Assembly (NCBI RefSeq): GCF_019754935.1
Contig: NZ_JAGSOA010000001.1
Coordinates: forward strand, 124,001 to 188,000
Origin: Corynebacterium parakroppenstedtii
GTDB lineage: Bacteria; Actinomycetota; Actinomycetes; Mycobacteriales; Mycobacteriaceae
DNA: 64,000 nt
Reading direction: 5' to 3'
Positions within the stretch are counted from its first letter, which is position 1. Every line of letters starts with the position of its first letter. This document shows positions 18,185-28,597 of this stretch, in pieces. The notes beneath the pieces were generated by a model, which did no database searches, had not been told where the DNA came from, and saw only the letters and a program-made list of their open reading frames with translations. The position numbers were made by a program, and so were the translations under genes.

Positions 18185-19192
18185 GTGAGAACTCGAGCTC
18201 GCCTACTTTCTTTGACGGACCACTTTCATGCTGCAGCTCAGGGGGTTGGAGTAACCGTACACGCCATTGCCGACGCGCTCATTCGTCGGTTGCATCTTCA
18301 GCGGGTGGTAGGTGCACTTCCTTTTATTCCGCCTGGGCTGCGGGCTGCTCTCGGCTACCTGGTTCCGCTTAAGCCGGCGGATCTTCCAGAGCGTCTCCCC
18401 CATGTGCATGCGCATAACGACAGTTCCCACCGGTTCCCTCTCCGCGAGGCGCTCCTCCGCGGCTTTGCCTCAGTGGAGGCTGATGCCACCCTGTACCACG
18501 GGCGATTTCTCCTGGGGCACAGTGTTTTAGAAAAAAGCCGGGGTTTGGATTTAGAAAGAGACTATCTCGAACCACTCGCCACTATGGCGCGACTGGGACC
18601 TCTCTTCCCCACTGGAAACAATGACGCCAGCAACGCCCCCGCAACTCCACAATCAGGTAATGAGGAACCCGTTTATGTCCACGTTGATATCAAATCGGCC
18701 GGGCTTCCTGCGTTGAAACAACTCGAAGCTATCGCGTCCCGCTACTCGGATGTGCTGAGTGAATGGACCGGGGAAAAATATATTCCCCGACGTCTGACTC
18801 TGATTGCGACCGGAAATAGCCTGAGGGCAGCCGATGAATGGTGGACGCAGCCACCGACGAAAGATCACCATCGTCGGGTATTCCTCGATGGCCGTCCGGA
18901 AGATTTAGATGCCTGCCTTCCAACATGGCTTATGCCCATAGTGAGTACTGATTTCACGCACTTCTCAGCGTGGCGGGGTTTCCGAGCTATCGCGGCTTCG
19001 GAAGAAGCTGCAGTGAGGGAATTCGTGTCTTCCGTGCACGAGCAAGGACGGCAGGCCCGGTTATGGGGCATCCCAACATGGCCCTACGCCAACCACGCAC
19101 GAGTAAGCCGGTGGCTCCTCAATGCCGGACTCGATTGGGTGAGTGTCGACAATTTACGAGGAGCACACCGGCTCATTCATTCGGCGCTCTAG
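18185..19192 (+). CDS. Phospholipase C/glycerophosphodiesterase-like TIM-barrel protein (AIM6-like)
   Basis: Predicted PLC-like phosphodiesterase of 335 aa. Family hallmarks: HVHAHNDSSH at about 73-82, with His and Asn-Asp of the first catalytic strand; SVEADATL at about 96-103 (metal-type Glu98 and Asp100); and LLGHS (His112). This H/ND–E.D–H pattern is that of GDPD/PI-PLC superfamily enzymes, closest to the AIM6-like subgroup. A Pro/Asn/Thr-rich insert lies near 150-167. No signal peptide or membrane helix is obvious, so it is probably cytoplasmic. GTG 18185 is preferred (GGGG just upstream, and CATAAT 7 bases before it could make it leaderless); TTG 18131 is an alternative. Substrate unknown. 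It occupies the place between secG and tpiA. Confidence 0.7.
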   Translation: MRTRARLLSLTDHFHAAAQGVGVTVHAIADALIRRLHLQRVVGALPFIPPGLRAALGYLVPLKPADLPERLPHVHAHNDSSHRFPLREALLRGFASVEADATLYHGRFLLGHSVLEKSRGLDLERDYLEPLATMARLGPLFPTGNNDASNAPATPQSGNEEPVYVHVDIKSAGLPALKQLEAIASRYSDVLSEWTGEKYIPRRLTLIATGNSLRAADEWWTQPPTKDHHRRVFLDGRPEDLDACLPTWLMPIVSTDFTHFSAWRGFRAIAASEEAAVREFVSSVHEQGRQARLWGIPTWPYANHARVSRWLLNAGLDWVSVDNLRGAHRLIHSAL

Positions 19193-19243
19193 TGCACGTA
19201 GCAGCACGAGTACTAACTAGCACCCGCGCTAGCGCCGTGACCC

Positions 19244-19276
19244 GCCTACCCCGGAGCTACATCACTCCGAGTAGGC
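19244..19276. terminator. Hairpin between convergent PLC-like gene and tpiA
   Basis: GCCTAC (19244-19249) pairs with GTAGGC (19271-19276), and inside it GGAG (19253-19256) pairs with CTCC (19265-19268). No T run follows on either strand. Its place between two gene ends suggests a bidirectional transcription stop or an mRNA 3'-end stabiliser. Confidence 0.45.
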
Positions 19277-19286
19277 AGAAGAGGTC

Positions 19287-20069
19287 TTAAACGCTACCGT
19301 CGGCAGCGAGGGCAGAGAGCTTAGCGAAGTCTTCACCATCGAGTGAAGCACCACCAACAAGTCCACCGTCAATATCCTGCTCAGCAATCAGTTCAGAAAC
19401 ATTGCCCGTCTTCATGGAGCCGCCGTACAGGACACGGATTGAGGACGCCGTCTCCTCGTCTGTCAGCTCGGCGAGGGCACCACGAATAGCGTGGCACACT
19501 TCCTGTGCATCCGAGGCAGATGCGGTCTTACCCGTTCCGATCGCCCAGATGGGTTCATAAGCGATAACAGACTTTGCGATTTCGTCCTTGCTCAACCCGG
19601 CAAGTGACTCCTTGACCTGGTCGACGACGAACGAGACGTGCTTGCCTGCCTCGCGAACGTCCAGAGACTCTCCTACACAAACGATCGGGGTCATACCGGC
19701 GTCGAGAGCCTTCTTAGCCTTCGCAGCAACGATCTCGTTGGTCTCGGAGTGGTAGTCGCGGCGCTCTGAGTGGCCCACGATGACCCACGAGCATCCCAAC
19801 TTGGACAGCATCGACGGAGCGATTTCGCCGGTGTACGCACCGGAATCGTGTGTCGAGATGTCTTGAGCACCATAGGTGACGCGCAGCTTGTCCCCATCCA
19901 CCAAAGTCTGCACCGAACGAATGTCGGTAAACGGAGGAATGACCGCGACATCAACCTTGTCGTAGTAGTCCTTGGGGAGTGCAAAAGCGAGTTTCTGTAC
20001 CACGGAGATGGCCTCAAGGTGGTTGAGGTTCATCTTCCAGTTACCAGCAATAAGTGGTTTACGAGCCAT
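19287..20069 (-). CDS. tpiA: Triosephosphate isomerase
   Basis: Interconverts dihydroxyacetone phosphate and glyceraldehyde-3-phosphate. The 260-residue TIM barrel carries the catalytic lysine in [10 protein letters not shown] (Lys about 11), the catalytic His in [12 protein letters not shown], the catalytic Glu in [16 protein letters not shown] (which also gives the flexible loop 6), and the phosphate-binding [12 protein letters not shown] and [18 protein letters not shown] at 20069 with AGGACT upstream. It lies 83 bases after pgk in the gapA-pgk-tpiA order typical of actinobacteria. Confidence 0.97.
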   Translation of the reverse strand: MARKPLIAGNWKMNLNHLEAISVVQKLAFALPKDYYDKVDVAVIPPFTDIRSVQTLVDGDKLRVTYGAQDISTHDSGAYTGEIAPSMLSKLGCSWVIVGHSERRDYHSETNEIVAAKAKKALDAGMTPIVCVGESLDVREAGKHVSFVVDQVKESLAGLSKDEIAKSVIAYEPIWAIGTGKTASASDAQEVCHAIRGALAELTDEETASSIRVLYGGSMKTGNVSELIAEQDIDGGLVGGASLDGEDFAKLSALAADGSV

Positions 20070-20152
20070 GAACAGTCCTTTCGTACAAAGGTGAGCCCCG
20101 GGTCAACAGTGATGTCGACCGGAGAATAGAAATTCGCCTAGCAGCCGAGTGC

Positions 20153-21364
20153 TTAGCGGTCGAGTACAGCAACACCCGGAAGGGTCTTGCCCTCGATGAG
20201 CTCCAGTGAAGCTCCGCCACCTGTGGAGATGTGGGAGAACGCTTCATCAGCGAAGCCGAGGTTGCGGACGGCTGAAGCGGAATCGCCACCACCAATCACG
20301 GAGAATGCTCCGTTCTTGGTTGCCTCTGCAATGGCCTCCGCGAGCCCCTTGGTGCCATTAGCGAATGCTTCGAACTCGAACACACCCACTGGGCCGTTCC
20401 AGAAAATGGTCTTGGCCCCGTTCAGACGCTCGCCGAAGGTCTTAATCGACTCTGCGCCAGTATCCAGGCCCATCCAGCCGTCTTCGATACCGTCGGCAGA
20501 TACCGTCTTGTGCTCGGTGTTCGCATCAAATTCCTTGCCGACGACGATGTCTGACGGCAGGACGATCTTGTCCGAGTATTCGGAGAGCAGGTTCTTGCAC
20601 TCGTCGATCATGGACTCTTCGAGCAGGGAGTCTCCGACGCCGTAGCCCTTAGCCTTGAGGAATGTGTAGCACATCCCACCACCGATAATGAGGGTGTCAA
20701 CTTTCGGTGCGAGGGCTTTAATAACTCCGAGCTTGTCGGAAACCTTCGATCCGCCGAGGCAGACCGCGTAAGGATGCTGAGGATCATCCGTACACTTCGA
20801 GAGCTGCTCAAGTTCCTTCTCAACGAGGTAACCGACGTAGGCCGGCAGCTTCTTCGCAACGTCGTAGACGGAAGCTTGCTTCCGGTGGACAACTCCGAAG
20901 CCGTCAGACACGAATGCACCATTATCGCCCGTCAGAGCTGCGAGTTCAGATGCCAATTCCTCACGCTCAGCGTCGTCCTTGCTCTTCTCACGAGGATCGA
21001 AGCGAACGTTTTCAAGGAGCAGGACATCGCCATCATTGAGGCCGTTGGCACGTTCGTGGGCGTCTTCGCCGGAAACATCCGATGCCAGTGCGACGTACTG
21101 ATCTAAGCGCTGGGACAGGGCCTCAGCAACAGGTGCCAGTGAGAATTGAGTGTCCTGCGGTGACTTCGGCCGTCCTAAGTGAGCCGCAACGATCACACGC
21201 GCTCCTGCTTCAGTGAGAGCTTTGATCGTTGGGAGCGATGCGTCGATGCGACCGGGGTCGGTAATGACCTTATCCTTAAGTGGGACATTGAGGTCTGCGC
21301 GTACGAGGACGTGACGGCCCTCGACACCTTCCTTGAGCAAATCAGCGAGTTTCTTTACTGCCAT
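20153..21364 (-). CDS. pgk: Phosphoglycerate kinase
   Basis: Transfers phosphate from 1,3-bisphosphoglycerate to ADP. At 403 aa it has normal length. The N-terminal substrate domain shows [16 protein letters not shown] and [13 protein letters not shown], and the hinge/nucleotide side shows [36 protein letters not shown] and [13 protein letters not shown], followed by [19 protein letters not shown] 21364 has GAGGAG upstream. It is separated from gapA by a strong terminator-like hairpin, so pgk expression may depend partly on read-through or an own promoter. Confidence 0.97.
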   Translation of the reverse strand: MAVKKLADLLKEGVEGRHVLVRADLNVPLKDKVITDPGRIDASLPTIKALTEAGARVIVAAHLGRPKSPQDTQFSLAPVAEALSQRLDQYVALASDVSGEDAHERANGLNDGDVLLLENVRFDPREKSKDDAEREELASELAALTGDNGAFVSDGFGVVHRKQASVYDVAKKLPAYVGYLVEKELEQLSKCTDDPQHPYAVCLGGSKVSDKLGVIKALAPKVDTLIIGGGMCYTFLKAKGYGVGDSLLEESMIDECKNLLSEYSDKIVLPSDIVVGKEFDANTEHKTVSADGIEDGWMGLDTGAESIKTFGERLNGAKTIFWNGPVGVFEFEAFANGTKGLAEAIAEATKNGAFSVIGGGDSASAVRNLGFADEAFSHISTGGGASLELIEGKTLPGVAVLDR

Positions 21365-21393
21365 AACAACTCCTCGTTAGTTTTATTGATATA

Positions 21394-21438
21394 TAAAAAG
21401 ACGGGCCGACGGCGTGCCGTGGCACAGCCCCCGGCCCG
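21394..21438 (-). terminator. Intrinsic terminator between gapA and pgk
   Basis: On the minus strand CGGGCCG (21432-21438) pairs with CGGCCCG (21402-21408); an inner GTGCC-AC-GGCAC hairpin extends the structure. It is followed directly by TCTTTTTATAT. This is a strong stem with a T tract inside the gapA-pgk-tpiA cluster. Confidence 0.82.
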
Positions 21439-21463
21439 CTAGATCACTCGGGCGAGTGGAGGA

Positions 21464-22483
<1,020 letters not shown>

Positions 22484-22710
22484 CTATGTAGCTGTCTAGG
22501 TTAAGGACGTAATCAGGCGATCTTCGTATAGCCTTTCCGTCCTTGCACTGACTACTTTACAGCTGAACTGAGATATATGCAGCAGTCAGAGCAGAATGAG
22601 ACAAACAACACTTTTGCATAAACGGACATTGGTTCCCACGAAACGGGCATGAACGCACATTTGGTACTCAGTGACGGAGCTCTAGCCGCACAAAAGGGCC
22701 AGTGACGCGG

Positions 22711-23715
22711 CTAATCCTCATCAAAAAGGTCACTGGTGACGGCAGAAAAAGTATCGGGAACTCCTAATTCAGCTGCTCGTCTATCCGCCAGTGACAGTAG
22801 ACGTCGAATCCGTCCCGCAATGGCGTCCTTACTGATCGGAGGATCGGCCAGCTCACCGAGTTCTTCAAGCGACGAGTGACGATGCTCTGTGCGCAACCGC
22901 CCGGCAGCTGCAAGGTGCTCCGGAATATCATCGCCCAGAAGCTCAGTGGCACGCTCAACACGGGCCGCGGCAGCGGCAGCAGCACGAGCCGAGCGTCGTA
23001 AATTGGCGTCGTCGAAATTCGCCAACCGATTCGTCGAGGTATGGGCCTCACGACGTTTGCGCTGCTCGTCCCATTCGATCCGTGTGCGATGAGCCCCCAT
23101 CCGACTCAACAGCGCTCCAATAGCGTCGCCCTCGCGAACCTGAACACGCTCTGCCCCACGGACTTCACGGTTCTTCGCGGCAATACCTAGTCGACGTGCA
23201 CAACCAATCAAACCGATGGCCGCCGCGGTTTGTGGAGCGATCACCTCGAGGGCCGACGACCGGCCCGGCTCTGTCACCGATCCTCGAACCAAGAACGCCC
23301 CACGCCACGCTGCTTCGCAATCGACAGCTGTGCCGTGAACAATTCGCGGCGGAAGCCCCCGGACAGGACGGCCAGCCCGATCCAAAAGACCAAGGCGCCG
23401 CGCAACTTCTAGCCCCTCGCCCCGACGATTCCACTCAACCTCAAACACCGGCTTCTTGGATGATTGCGTGCGGTCCGACACAACAGCGTGAATGTCATAC
23501 AGATCGACAACGTGTTGACGCGCCCGCTCTGCGACGTCGGACGAATCGACGTCCAACGAAACCACCAATGACTCCGGCGACCGACCAGGGTTATTGTCGC
23601 CCAGTCGAAGCTTGCCAGCGAAGCGGATCATCGCGCCGACTTCGGAGCGTCGAGCATTAGACGCAGTGGCCGTGGTACCGGCGATTTCGGCTTTAATATC
23701 GGCTGTTAAACCCAC
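22711..23715 (-). CDS. whiA: Sporulation/cell-division transcription factor WhiA
   Basis: WhiA unites a LAGLIDADG-like homing-endonuclease fold (about residues 15-215) with a C-terminal helix-turn-helix. In streptomycetes it controls septation with WhiB; in non-sporulating actinobacteria it affects division. In this 334-residue protein the LAGLIDADG-like domain holds LVVSLDVDSSDVAERARQHV and AAWRGAFLVRGSVTEPG, and the C-terminal region has HSSLEELGELADPPISKDAI and GRIRRLLSLADRRAAELG. An Ala-rich helix (SARAAAAAAARVERATELLG) joins them. The start is GTG 23715, one base after the yvcK stop, which indicates coupling in the conserved rapZ-yvcK-whiA cluster. Confidence 0.95.
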   Translation of the reverse strand: MGLTADIKAEIAGTTATASNARRSEVGAMIRFAGKLRLGDNNPGRSPESLVVSLDVDSSDVAERARQHVVDLYDIHAVVSDRTQSSKKPVFEVEWNRRGEGLEVARRLGLLDRAGRPVRGLPPRIVHGTAVDCEAAWRGAFLVRGSVTEPGRSSALEVIAPQTAAAIGLIGCARRLGIAAKNREVRGAERVQVREGDAIGALLSRMGAHRTRIEWDEQRKRREAHTSTNRLANFDDANLRRSARAAAAAAARVERATELLGDDIPEHLAAAGRLRTEHRHSSLEELGELADPPISKDAIAGRIRRLLSLADRRAAELGVPDTFSAVTSDLFDED

Positions 23716-23716
23716 G

Positions 23717-24820
23717 CTATTTGGTTCTCCTTACCGATTTTTGTTCCTGAGCTGCCGAATACACCTCAGACAGCACGCGGGCCAACTTCCTCGGAGAATG
23801 GGTGCTCAGCCACCGCCCTTGTTCATCATCATGGCGGACGTCGCCAATGGTCAGCTCAGCGCCGAAATTCGCGGCAGCGCGGCTCAGATGCATGCGCTCT
23901 CGTGTCCCCGTCACCGAATGCTCGTCGACAATCACGGTATCGAGCGAAAGATCCTGACAATGCTGCTGAAGCATGTGGAGGTGTCGTTCAACGGTGAAGC
24001 CCGGGGTCTCCCCTGGCTCTGCAACGAGATTAACGACGACAACCTTATGGGCTTGAGTCTCCTGGAGGGCTTTCACAACGTCGGGAACCAAAATGTGAGG
24101 AACCACAGACGAAAACCAGGATCCCGGGCCTAAGGTCACCACGTCGGCGTTCATGATCGCGTCGATGACAGCGGCACTGCTCGGCGGATTCTCGGGAATT
24201 AACTTCACGCGTCGGACCTGGCCCGGTGTTGTCGCCACGGCGACCTGGCCGCGCACCGGAGAAACCACCCGAGGATCATCCTCCAGCCCAGCGACTTCAG
24301 CCTCAATATCCAGGGGCTCTGGACTCATGGGAAGCACACGACCACGGATGCGCATGAGCTTCGCTACCTCAGCTAATGCCTCAACCTCATCCCCCATCAC
24401 GTCAATGAGACCTTGAATAATGAGGTTTCCGACCGCATGGCCGGCCAAAGCGCCGCGTCCACCAAACCGGTGCTGAAGGACGCTTTCCCACAAGCGGCCC
24501 TCGGGATCATCGGCTGCTAACGCGGCTAACGCCATTCGCAAATCGCCCGGCGGGATTGAGTTGAACTCCTTACGCAGACGTCCTGACGACCCACCATCAT
24601 CTGCCACAGTGACGATTGCCGAGACATCATCAGACAAGGTACGCGCTGCTCGGAGCGTCGCGAAGAGTCCGTGTCCGCCACCTAAACACGCCATCCGATC
24701 GATATGAGATAGCTGCGTCGGAGGGATTCCCGCAGAGGAGTCGTCGTGAGAGGACTTGTCGTTATTAGCGTGAGTCAAGGGGTCTTCGCTCATCGATGTT
24801 TGAGGAGAAGCAGTATTCAT
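23717..24820 (-). CDS. yvcK: Gluconeogenesis factor YvcK/CuvA family protein
   Basis: YvcK/CuvA proteins bind UDP-sugars and link carbon source to cell-envelope synthesis; the fold resembles CofD. In the 367-residue protein the first 40 residues are polar and Ser/His/Asp-rich. The conserved core starts with RMACLGGGHGLFATLRAART, then AIVTVADDGGSSGRLRKEFN and PPGDLRMALAALA, and later VVTLGPGSWFSSVVPHILVP. ATG 24820. It overlaps neither neighbour but lies one base from whiA and 63 from rapZ. Members of the family are phosphorylated by PknB-type kinases in mycobacteria; a Thr/Ser-rich terminus here could be involved, which is speculation. Confidence 0.94.
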   Translation of the reverse strand: MNTASPQTSMSEDPLTHANNDKSSHDDSSAGIPPTQLSHIDRMACLGGGHGLFATLRAARTLSDDVSAIVTVADDGGSSGRLRKEFNSIPPGDLRMALAALAADDPEGRLWESVLQHRFGGRGALAGHAVGNLIIQGLIDVMGDEVEALAEVAKLMRIRGRVLPMSPEPLDIEAEVAGLEDDPRVVSPVRGQVAVATTPGQVRRVKLIPENPPSSAAVIDAIMNADVVTLGPGSWFSSVVPHILVPDVVKALQETQAHKVVVVNLVAEPGETPGFTVERHLHMLQQHCQDLSLDTVIVDEHSVTGTRERMHLSRAAANFGAELTIGDVRHDDEQGRWLSTHSPRKLARVLSEVYSAAQEQKSVRRTK

Positions 24821-24883
24821 ACAAACTCAATTCCAATAATGATTACTCGGTTTTATGACATCAACGGCTAGTGCCAGAGCGGC

Positions 24884-25843
24884 CTAGTCACGGTCAAAGT
24901 CGCGGTGGGTCACGGTGACATCGTCACCTTGAGCACGTAAGCGTCGAGCAATCTCCTCGGCTACGGCAACACTACGGTGGTGGCCGCCGGTGCATCCGAT
25001 AGCCACCGTCGTAAAGCTTTTCCCCTCTTGTTTGTAGCCTTCCTGCATAACGTTAAACATGTCCACAAAGGAATTAATGAAACGGTCAACATTTTCATGG
25101 CTGAGGACATAATCAGCGACTTCATGATCGGTTCCCCGGAATTCCCGCAGATGAGGAACCCAATACGGGTTGGGGAGGAAACGAACGTCCAGAACGATAT
25201 CGGCATCTCGAGGAATCCCGTGCTTAAAACCGAACGACTGAATAGTGACATGCTGGACATTGGAGTCGAGCGCATCGAAACAACGTTCAATTTCTCGACG
25301 CAGGTCGTGAACGGAAAAATTGGTCGTATCAATGACTATGTCGGCTTGATCACGAATGTCCTCCAACACTTCACGCTCACGCGCAATCCCCATGTGAAGC
25401 GTATCGGTGCCCTGGAGCGGATGCTTGCGGCGGACTGTATCGAACCGCTTAATGAGCGTCTCATCGTCCGCGTCTAAGAACATGATGATCGGCCGTCGGC
25501 CATCTTCTTCTAACGACGACAGCACGTCCCCGAGTGACCCTGCAAAGTCGCGCGACCGCACATCTGTGACGATCGCCAACCGCTCGATCGGCGAGTCAGG
25601 AGAGAACGAGAGCTCAACCATGCGCATGATGAGCTCCGGCGGCAGATTATCGGCAACATACCATCCCATTTCCTCTAGGACGTTCGCTGCGGATTGCCGG
25701 CCTCCCCCAGACATGCCAGTGATGAGGACCAGCGAATTTTCGGCCACATGGTGTGGACTTTGGTCCTCAGGAGAGATCCCTTGTGCTGGGTTGATATCCG
25801 TGGCAGCTGTACTCGAAGAACGCGCAGAGTCAGGCATACTCAT
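24884..25843 (-). CDS. rapZ: RNase adapter/nucleotide-binding protein RapZ (YvcJ family)
   Basis: P-loop protein of the RapZ/YvcJ family. In E. coli it controls GlcN6P synthase sRNAs; the actinobacterial role is unclear. In the 319-residue form the P-loop is GMSGGGRQSAANVLE near residue 45, where the usual Lys/Ser-Thr pair of Walker A reads Arg-Gln-Ser; actinobacterial members commonly have Arg here. WYVADNLPPELI, AIVTDVRSRDF, the SFGFKHGIPRDADIVLDVRF block and the C-terminal VAIGCTGGHHRSVAVAEEIA are diagnostic. I place the start at ATG 25843 (4 bases past the uvrC stop) since upstream in-frame sequence is only the uvrC 3' end in another frame. Confidence 0.94.
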   Translation of the reverse strand: MSMPDSARSSSTAATDINPAQGISPEDQSPHHVAENSLVLITGMSGGGRQSAANVLEEMGWYVADNLPPELIMRMVELSFSPDSPIERLAIVTDVRSRDFAGSLGDVLSSLEEDGRRPIIMFLDADDETLIKRFDTVRRKHPLQGTDTLHMGIAREREVLEDIRDQADIVIDTTNFSVHDLRREIERCFDALDSNVQHVTIQSFGFKHGIPRDADIVLDVRFLPNPYWVPHLREFRGTDHEVADYVLSHENVDRFINSFVDMFNVMQEGYKQEGKSFTTVAIGCTGGHHRSVAVAEEIARRLRAQGDDVTVTHRDFDRD

Positions 25844-25847
25844 TACT

Positions 25848-27965
25848 TTACTTGTTTTGGTTCCTATTTTTCGGGGCAGGATCTTCTGAGACACTAGTCG
25901 GCCCGTCAGAATCCTGATCCGACTTTCCGTGGAGGCCCTCATACACCAAGGCAGCAAGTGCGGGACCGATGCCATTAGCAGTTGTCAGATCATCAATACT
26001 CGCTTTTTTAATCTGGGCCACACTGCCGAATGTTTTTAATAAATCAGCCTTCCGTTTTTCACCCAGTCCGGCGATGTTATCCAGTTCTGATTGGCGCAGA
26101 CGTCCCGTCCGTCGCGACCGCTGATACGTAATTGCCACGCGGTGTGCCTCATCACGGATATTTTGGAAGAGGTACAAGCCCTCGGAACGACGCGGCAAAA
26201 TCACCGGAAATTCCTCGTGTGGTAGCCACACTTCCTCGAGGCGTTTCGCAATACCGCACAACGTGACATCGGTAATTCCCAACTCATCTAACACCTCTTG
26301 AGCAGCATTAACCTGAGGTGCGCCACCGTCGACCACGAAGAGCTGAGGAGAATACGCAAAACGCTTCGCCGCCGACGGATCGGCCAGGTCAGCATTGGTG
26401 TTCACCTCAGCCATCTCAGACGGAGCCAGCTTGCTTTCCTCAGCCGCGATGCTATCCGCCACGGCACCGTCGTCGGGAACTTCTGTGGAACCCTTCTTGT
26501 ACCGCAAAAATCGTCTGCGAACTACTTCTTTAATACTTGCAACATCGTCGGAATGCCCCTCCCCTGCTGCTTCCTTAATCTTGTAGCGGCGGTAATCCGA
26601 TTTCTTCGGGGCCCCATCCTCAAAAACGACCAGGGAAGCCACGACGTCGGTGCCCTGGAGGTGGGAAATATCGGTGCACTCGATGCGAAGCGGCGGCTCT
26701 GCCATGCCCAAGTTTTCTTGGATTGCTTCGATGGCGGCGCTGCGGGCTGTGAGGTCCCCGGTTCGACGCAGTTTGTGCTGGTGGAGGGACTCTGCTGCAT
26801 TACGAACGACGGTGTCCATGAGGGCCCGTTTATCGCCACGTTGAGGAACCCGAATGTCAACGTGCGCACCCCTCAGTCCCGACAAATACTCACCGATCTG
26901 CGTGATGTCCTCGGGCTCCTCCATAACCAGGACCTCACGCGGTACCGGTTGTCGAACGTCATCGAGAACCCTGGAGCCCTCAACGGCTGTCGTCTCTTCT
27001 GCGGTCTCCTGAGCGCGCTCGACTTCATCGCTGTAGTACTGCAGCAAAAACTCACGAATGAGCGCACCGATGGAATCCTCCGAATCCCCGCTGCGCTCCA
27101 CGACCCAGGCACGCTGCCCGTGGATTCGCCCCCGTCGAACAGTGAAAATCTGGACAGCGGCTTCTAGTTCATCTGCGGACACTCCGATTAGATCGGTATC
27201 TGTGTCCTCGGGGAGCACAATGGCTTGCTTTTCCGACACAGCTTTTATCGCTTCAATGTCGTCGCGAAGATGGGCGGCTCTCTCGAAATTAAGTTCCGTA
27301 GCTGCCGCTTCCATATCGGCCGTCAGGCTCTTAATGATGTCACGGGAATTCCCTGCAAAAACAGAGCATAAGCCCGTAATTAGCTTCCGGTGGTCTCCCT
27401 CAGAGATGCGCCCAATGCACGGTGCAGAACATTTGTCGATGTAGCCCAGAAGACAGGGCCGCCCCAGGAGCTCGTGGCGGTGGTACACGCCTTTTGAGCA
27501 GGTCCGCACAGGGAAAACTTGAGTGAGTGATTCGAGGGATTCCCGGACAGCCCATACTTTGGGGAAAGGACCGAAATACCGCACGCCTTTCCGGCGAGGT
27601 CCCCGGTAGACCCAGGCACGGGGGATTCGCTCCCATTGAGACACCGCGAGCATCGGGTAGCTCTTGTCGTCCCGGAAGACCACGTTGTATCGCGGGTTAA
27701 ACCGCTTGATCCAGGTGTATTCGAGGTTGAGAGCTTCATCTTCCGACGCCACCACTGTCCACCGAACTTGGGACGCGGCAAACACCATTTGGCGCGTTCG
27801 TGGGTGGAGATGTTCGGGTGTCTGGAAGTAGTTAGATAACCGAGCCCGAAGATTCTTTGCTTTTCCGACGTATAACACGCGGTCTTCTGGATCCCGGAAT
27901 GTATATACTCCCGGCTCGGTGGGAATGGTCCCTGCCGCCGGGCGATATGTGGCGGGATTGGCCAC
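25848..27965 (-). CDS. uvrC: Excinuclease ABC subunit C
   Basis: Makes both incisions in UvrABC nucleotide excision repair. The 705-residue protein shows the GIY-YIG N-terminal nuclease ([20 protein letters not shown]), a UVR helical hairpin near 205-240 ([20 protein letters not shown]), the RNase H-like C-terminal nuclease ([20 protein letters not shown] with catalytic Asp, and [15 protein letters not shown]), and C-terminal helix-hairpin-helix motifs ([30 protein letters not shown]). About 50 Ala/Glu/Asp-rich residues are inserted within the C-terminal nuclease near 510-555. GTG start at 27965, three bases past the upstream stop. Confidence 0.96.
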   Translation of the reverse strand: MANPATYRPAAGTIPTEPGVYTFRDPEDRVLYVGKAKNLRARLSNYFQTPEHLHPRTRQMVFAASQVRWTVVASEDEALNLEYTWIKRFNPRYNVVFRDDKSYPMLAVSQWERIPRAWVYRGPRRKGVRYFGPFPKVWAVRESLESLTQVFPVRTCSKGVYHRHELLGRPCLLGYIDKCSAPCIGRISEGDHRKLITGLCSVFAGNSRDIIKSLTADMEAAATELNFERAAHLRDDIEAIKAVSEKQAIVLPEDTDTDLIGVSADELEAAVQIFTVRRGRIHGQRAWVVERSGDSEDSIGALIREFLLQYYSDEVERAQETAEETTAVEGSRVLDDVRQPVPREVLVMEEPEDITQIGEYLSGLRGAHVDIRVPQRGDKRALMDTVVRNAAESLHQHKLRRTGDLTARSAAIEAIQENLGMAEPPLRIECTDISHLQGTDVVASLVVFEDGAPKKSDYRRYKIKEAAGEGHSDDVASIKEVVRRRFLRYKKGSTEVPDDGAVADSIAAEESKLAPSEMAEVNTNADLADPSAAKRFAYSPQLFVVDGGAPQVNAAQEVLDELGITDVTLCGIAKRLEEVWLPHEEFPVILPRRSEGLYLFQNIRDEAHRVAITYQRSRRTGRLRQSELDNIAGLGEKRKADLLKTFGSVAQIKKASIDDLTTANGIGPALAALVYEGLHGKSDQDSDGPTSVSEDPAPKNRNQNK

Positions 27966-27968
27966 CGG

Positions 27969-28508
27969 CTAGTCCTCCGGAAGGTAGGCGTCTTCTAGTA
28001 AGCGGAAATTGTTCACGGCATCGACAACTCGATTACCGTCGGCAGCTTGGAAAGCCCACATGGACACGAACTCGAAATCAGGGAGTTCTAGCCGTGCAGT
28101 GCGTGAGTTTTTCGGAAAGCTTAAACCGTGCACGATCTCCCACGGATAAAACTGGGGGTTGAGGAAATTACGTACCTCGACGCCGTCTTTATTCACGCGG
28201 ACCCGCGGGCGTAGCCCCAGCATCCATATGCTCGAAAAGATAATGCCGATCCCGATAAAAGACCATTGATCCACAGTGGTCACCGCCGCACCTGTGTAAC
28301 CGAGACGGACGACCAGGGCCATGAAGATGTGAATGGCCATGATGACAACGACGCCGGCCCAGGTCCACTGCTTTAGTTTTGTGGACGTCACTACGAGTTC
28401 CCATGGTGCGGTGCTCGTGGTGGGCGTGTCATATGCGAGGTAGTCCTCAGACATGTTCGTTTCGCTCACACCATTACTCACGGCTCCGACCCTACCTTTT
28501 TTCTTCAC
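27969..28508 (-). CDS. PH-domain-containing membrane protein
   Basis: Predicted inner-membrane protein of up to 179 aa. Two hydrophobic helices (WAGVVVIMAIHIFMALVV and SFIGIGIIFSSIWMLGL) are followed by a bacterial PH (bPH-like) domain: LRPRVRVNKDGVEVRNFLNP, YPWEIVHGLSF, and LELPDFEFVSMWAFQAADGN. Such proteins sit between uvrC and ribH in many actinobacteria; their role is unknown. The start is uncertain: GTG 28508 gives the longest form, GTG 28478 has GGAG just upstream, and ATG 28454 (MSEDYLAY) is also plausible. The stop lies 3 bases before the uvrC GTG, so the two are probably cotranscribed. Confidence 0.8.
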   Translation of the reverse strand: MKKKGRVGAVSNGVSETNMSEDYLAYDTPTTSTAPWELVVTSTKLKQWTWAGVVVIMAIHIFMALVVRLGYTGAAVTTVDQWSFIGIGIIFSSIWMLGLRPRVRVNKDGVEVRNFLNPQFYPWEIVHGLSFPKNSRTARLELPDFEFVSMWAFQAADGNRVVDAVNNFRLLEDAYLPED

Positions 28509-28597
28509 TGTTACCGAATTAGTGCTCGGCGTGGATGCTGTTCGTGGATGCTGCCTCTGTAGTCAGAACACTGCAGGGTTACTCTTTTAATCCATTT

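Noticed and set aside
26298..27167. 289-codon plus-strand open frame
   Set aside because: Antisense to uvrC, with biased composition mirroring uvrC codons; no known motifs.
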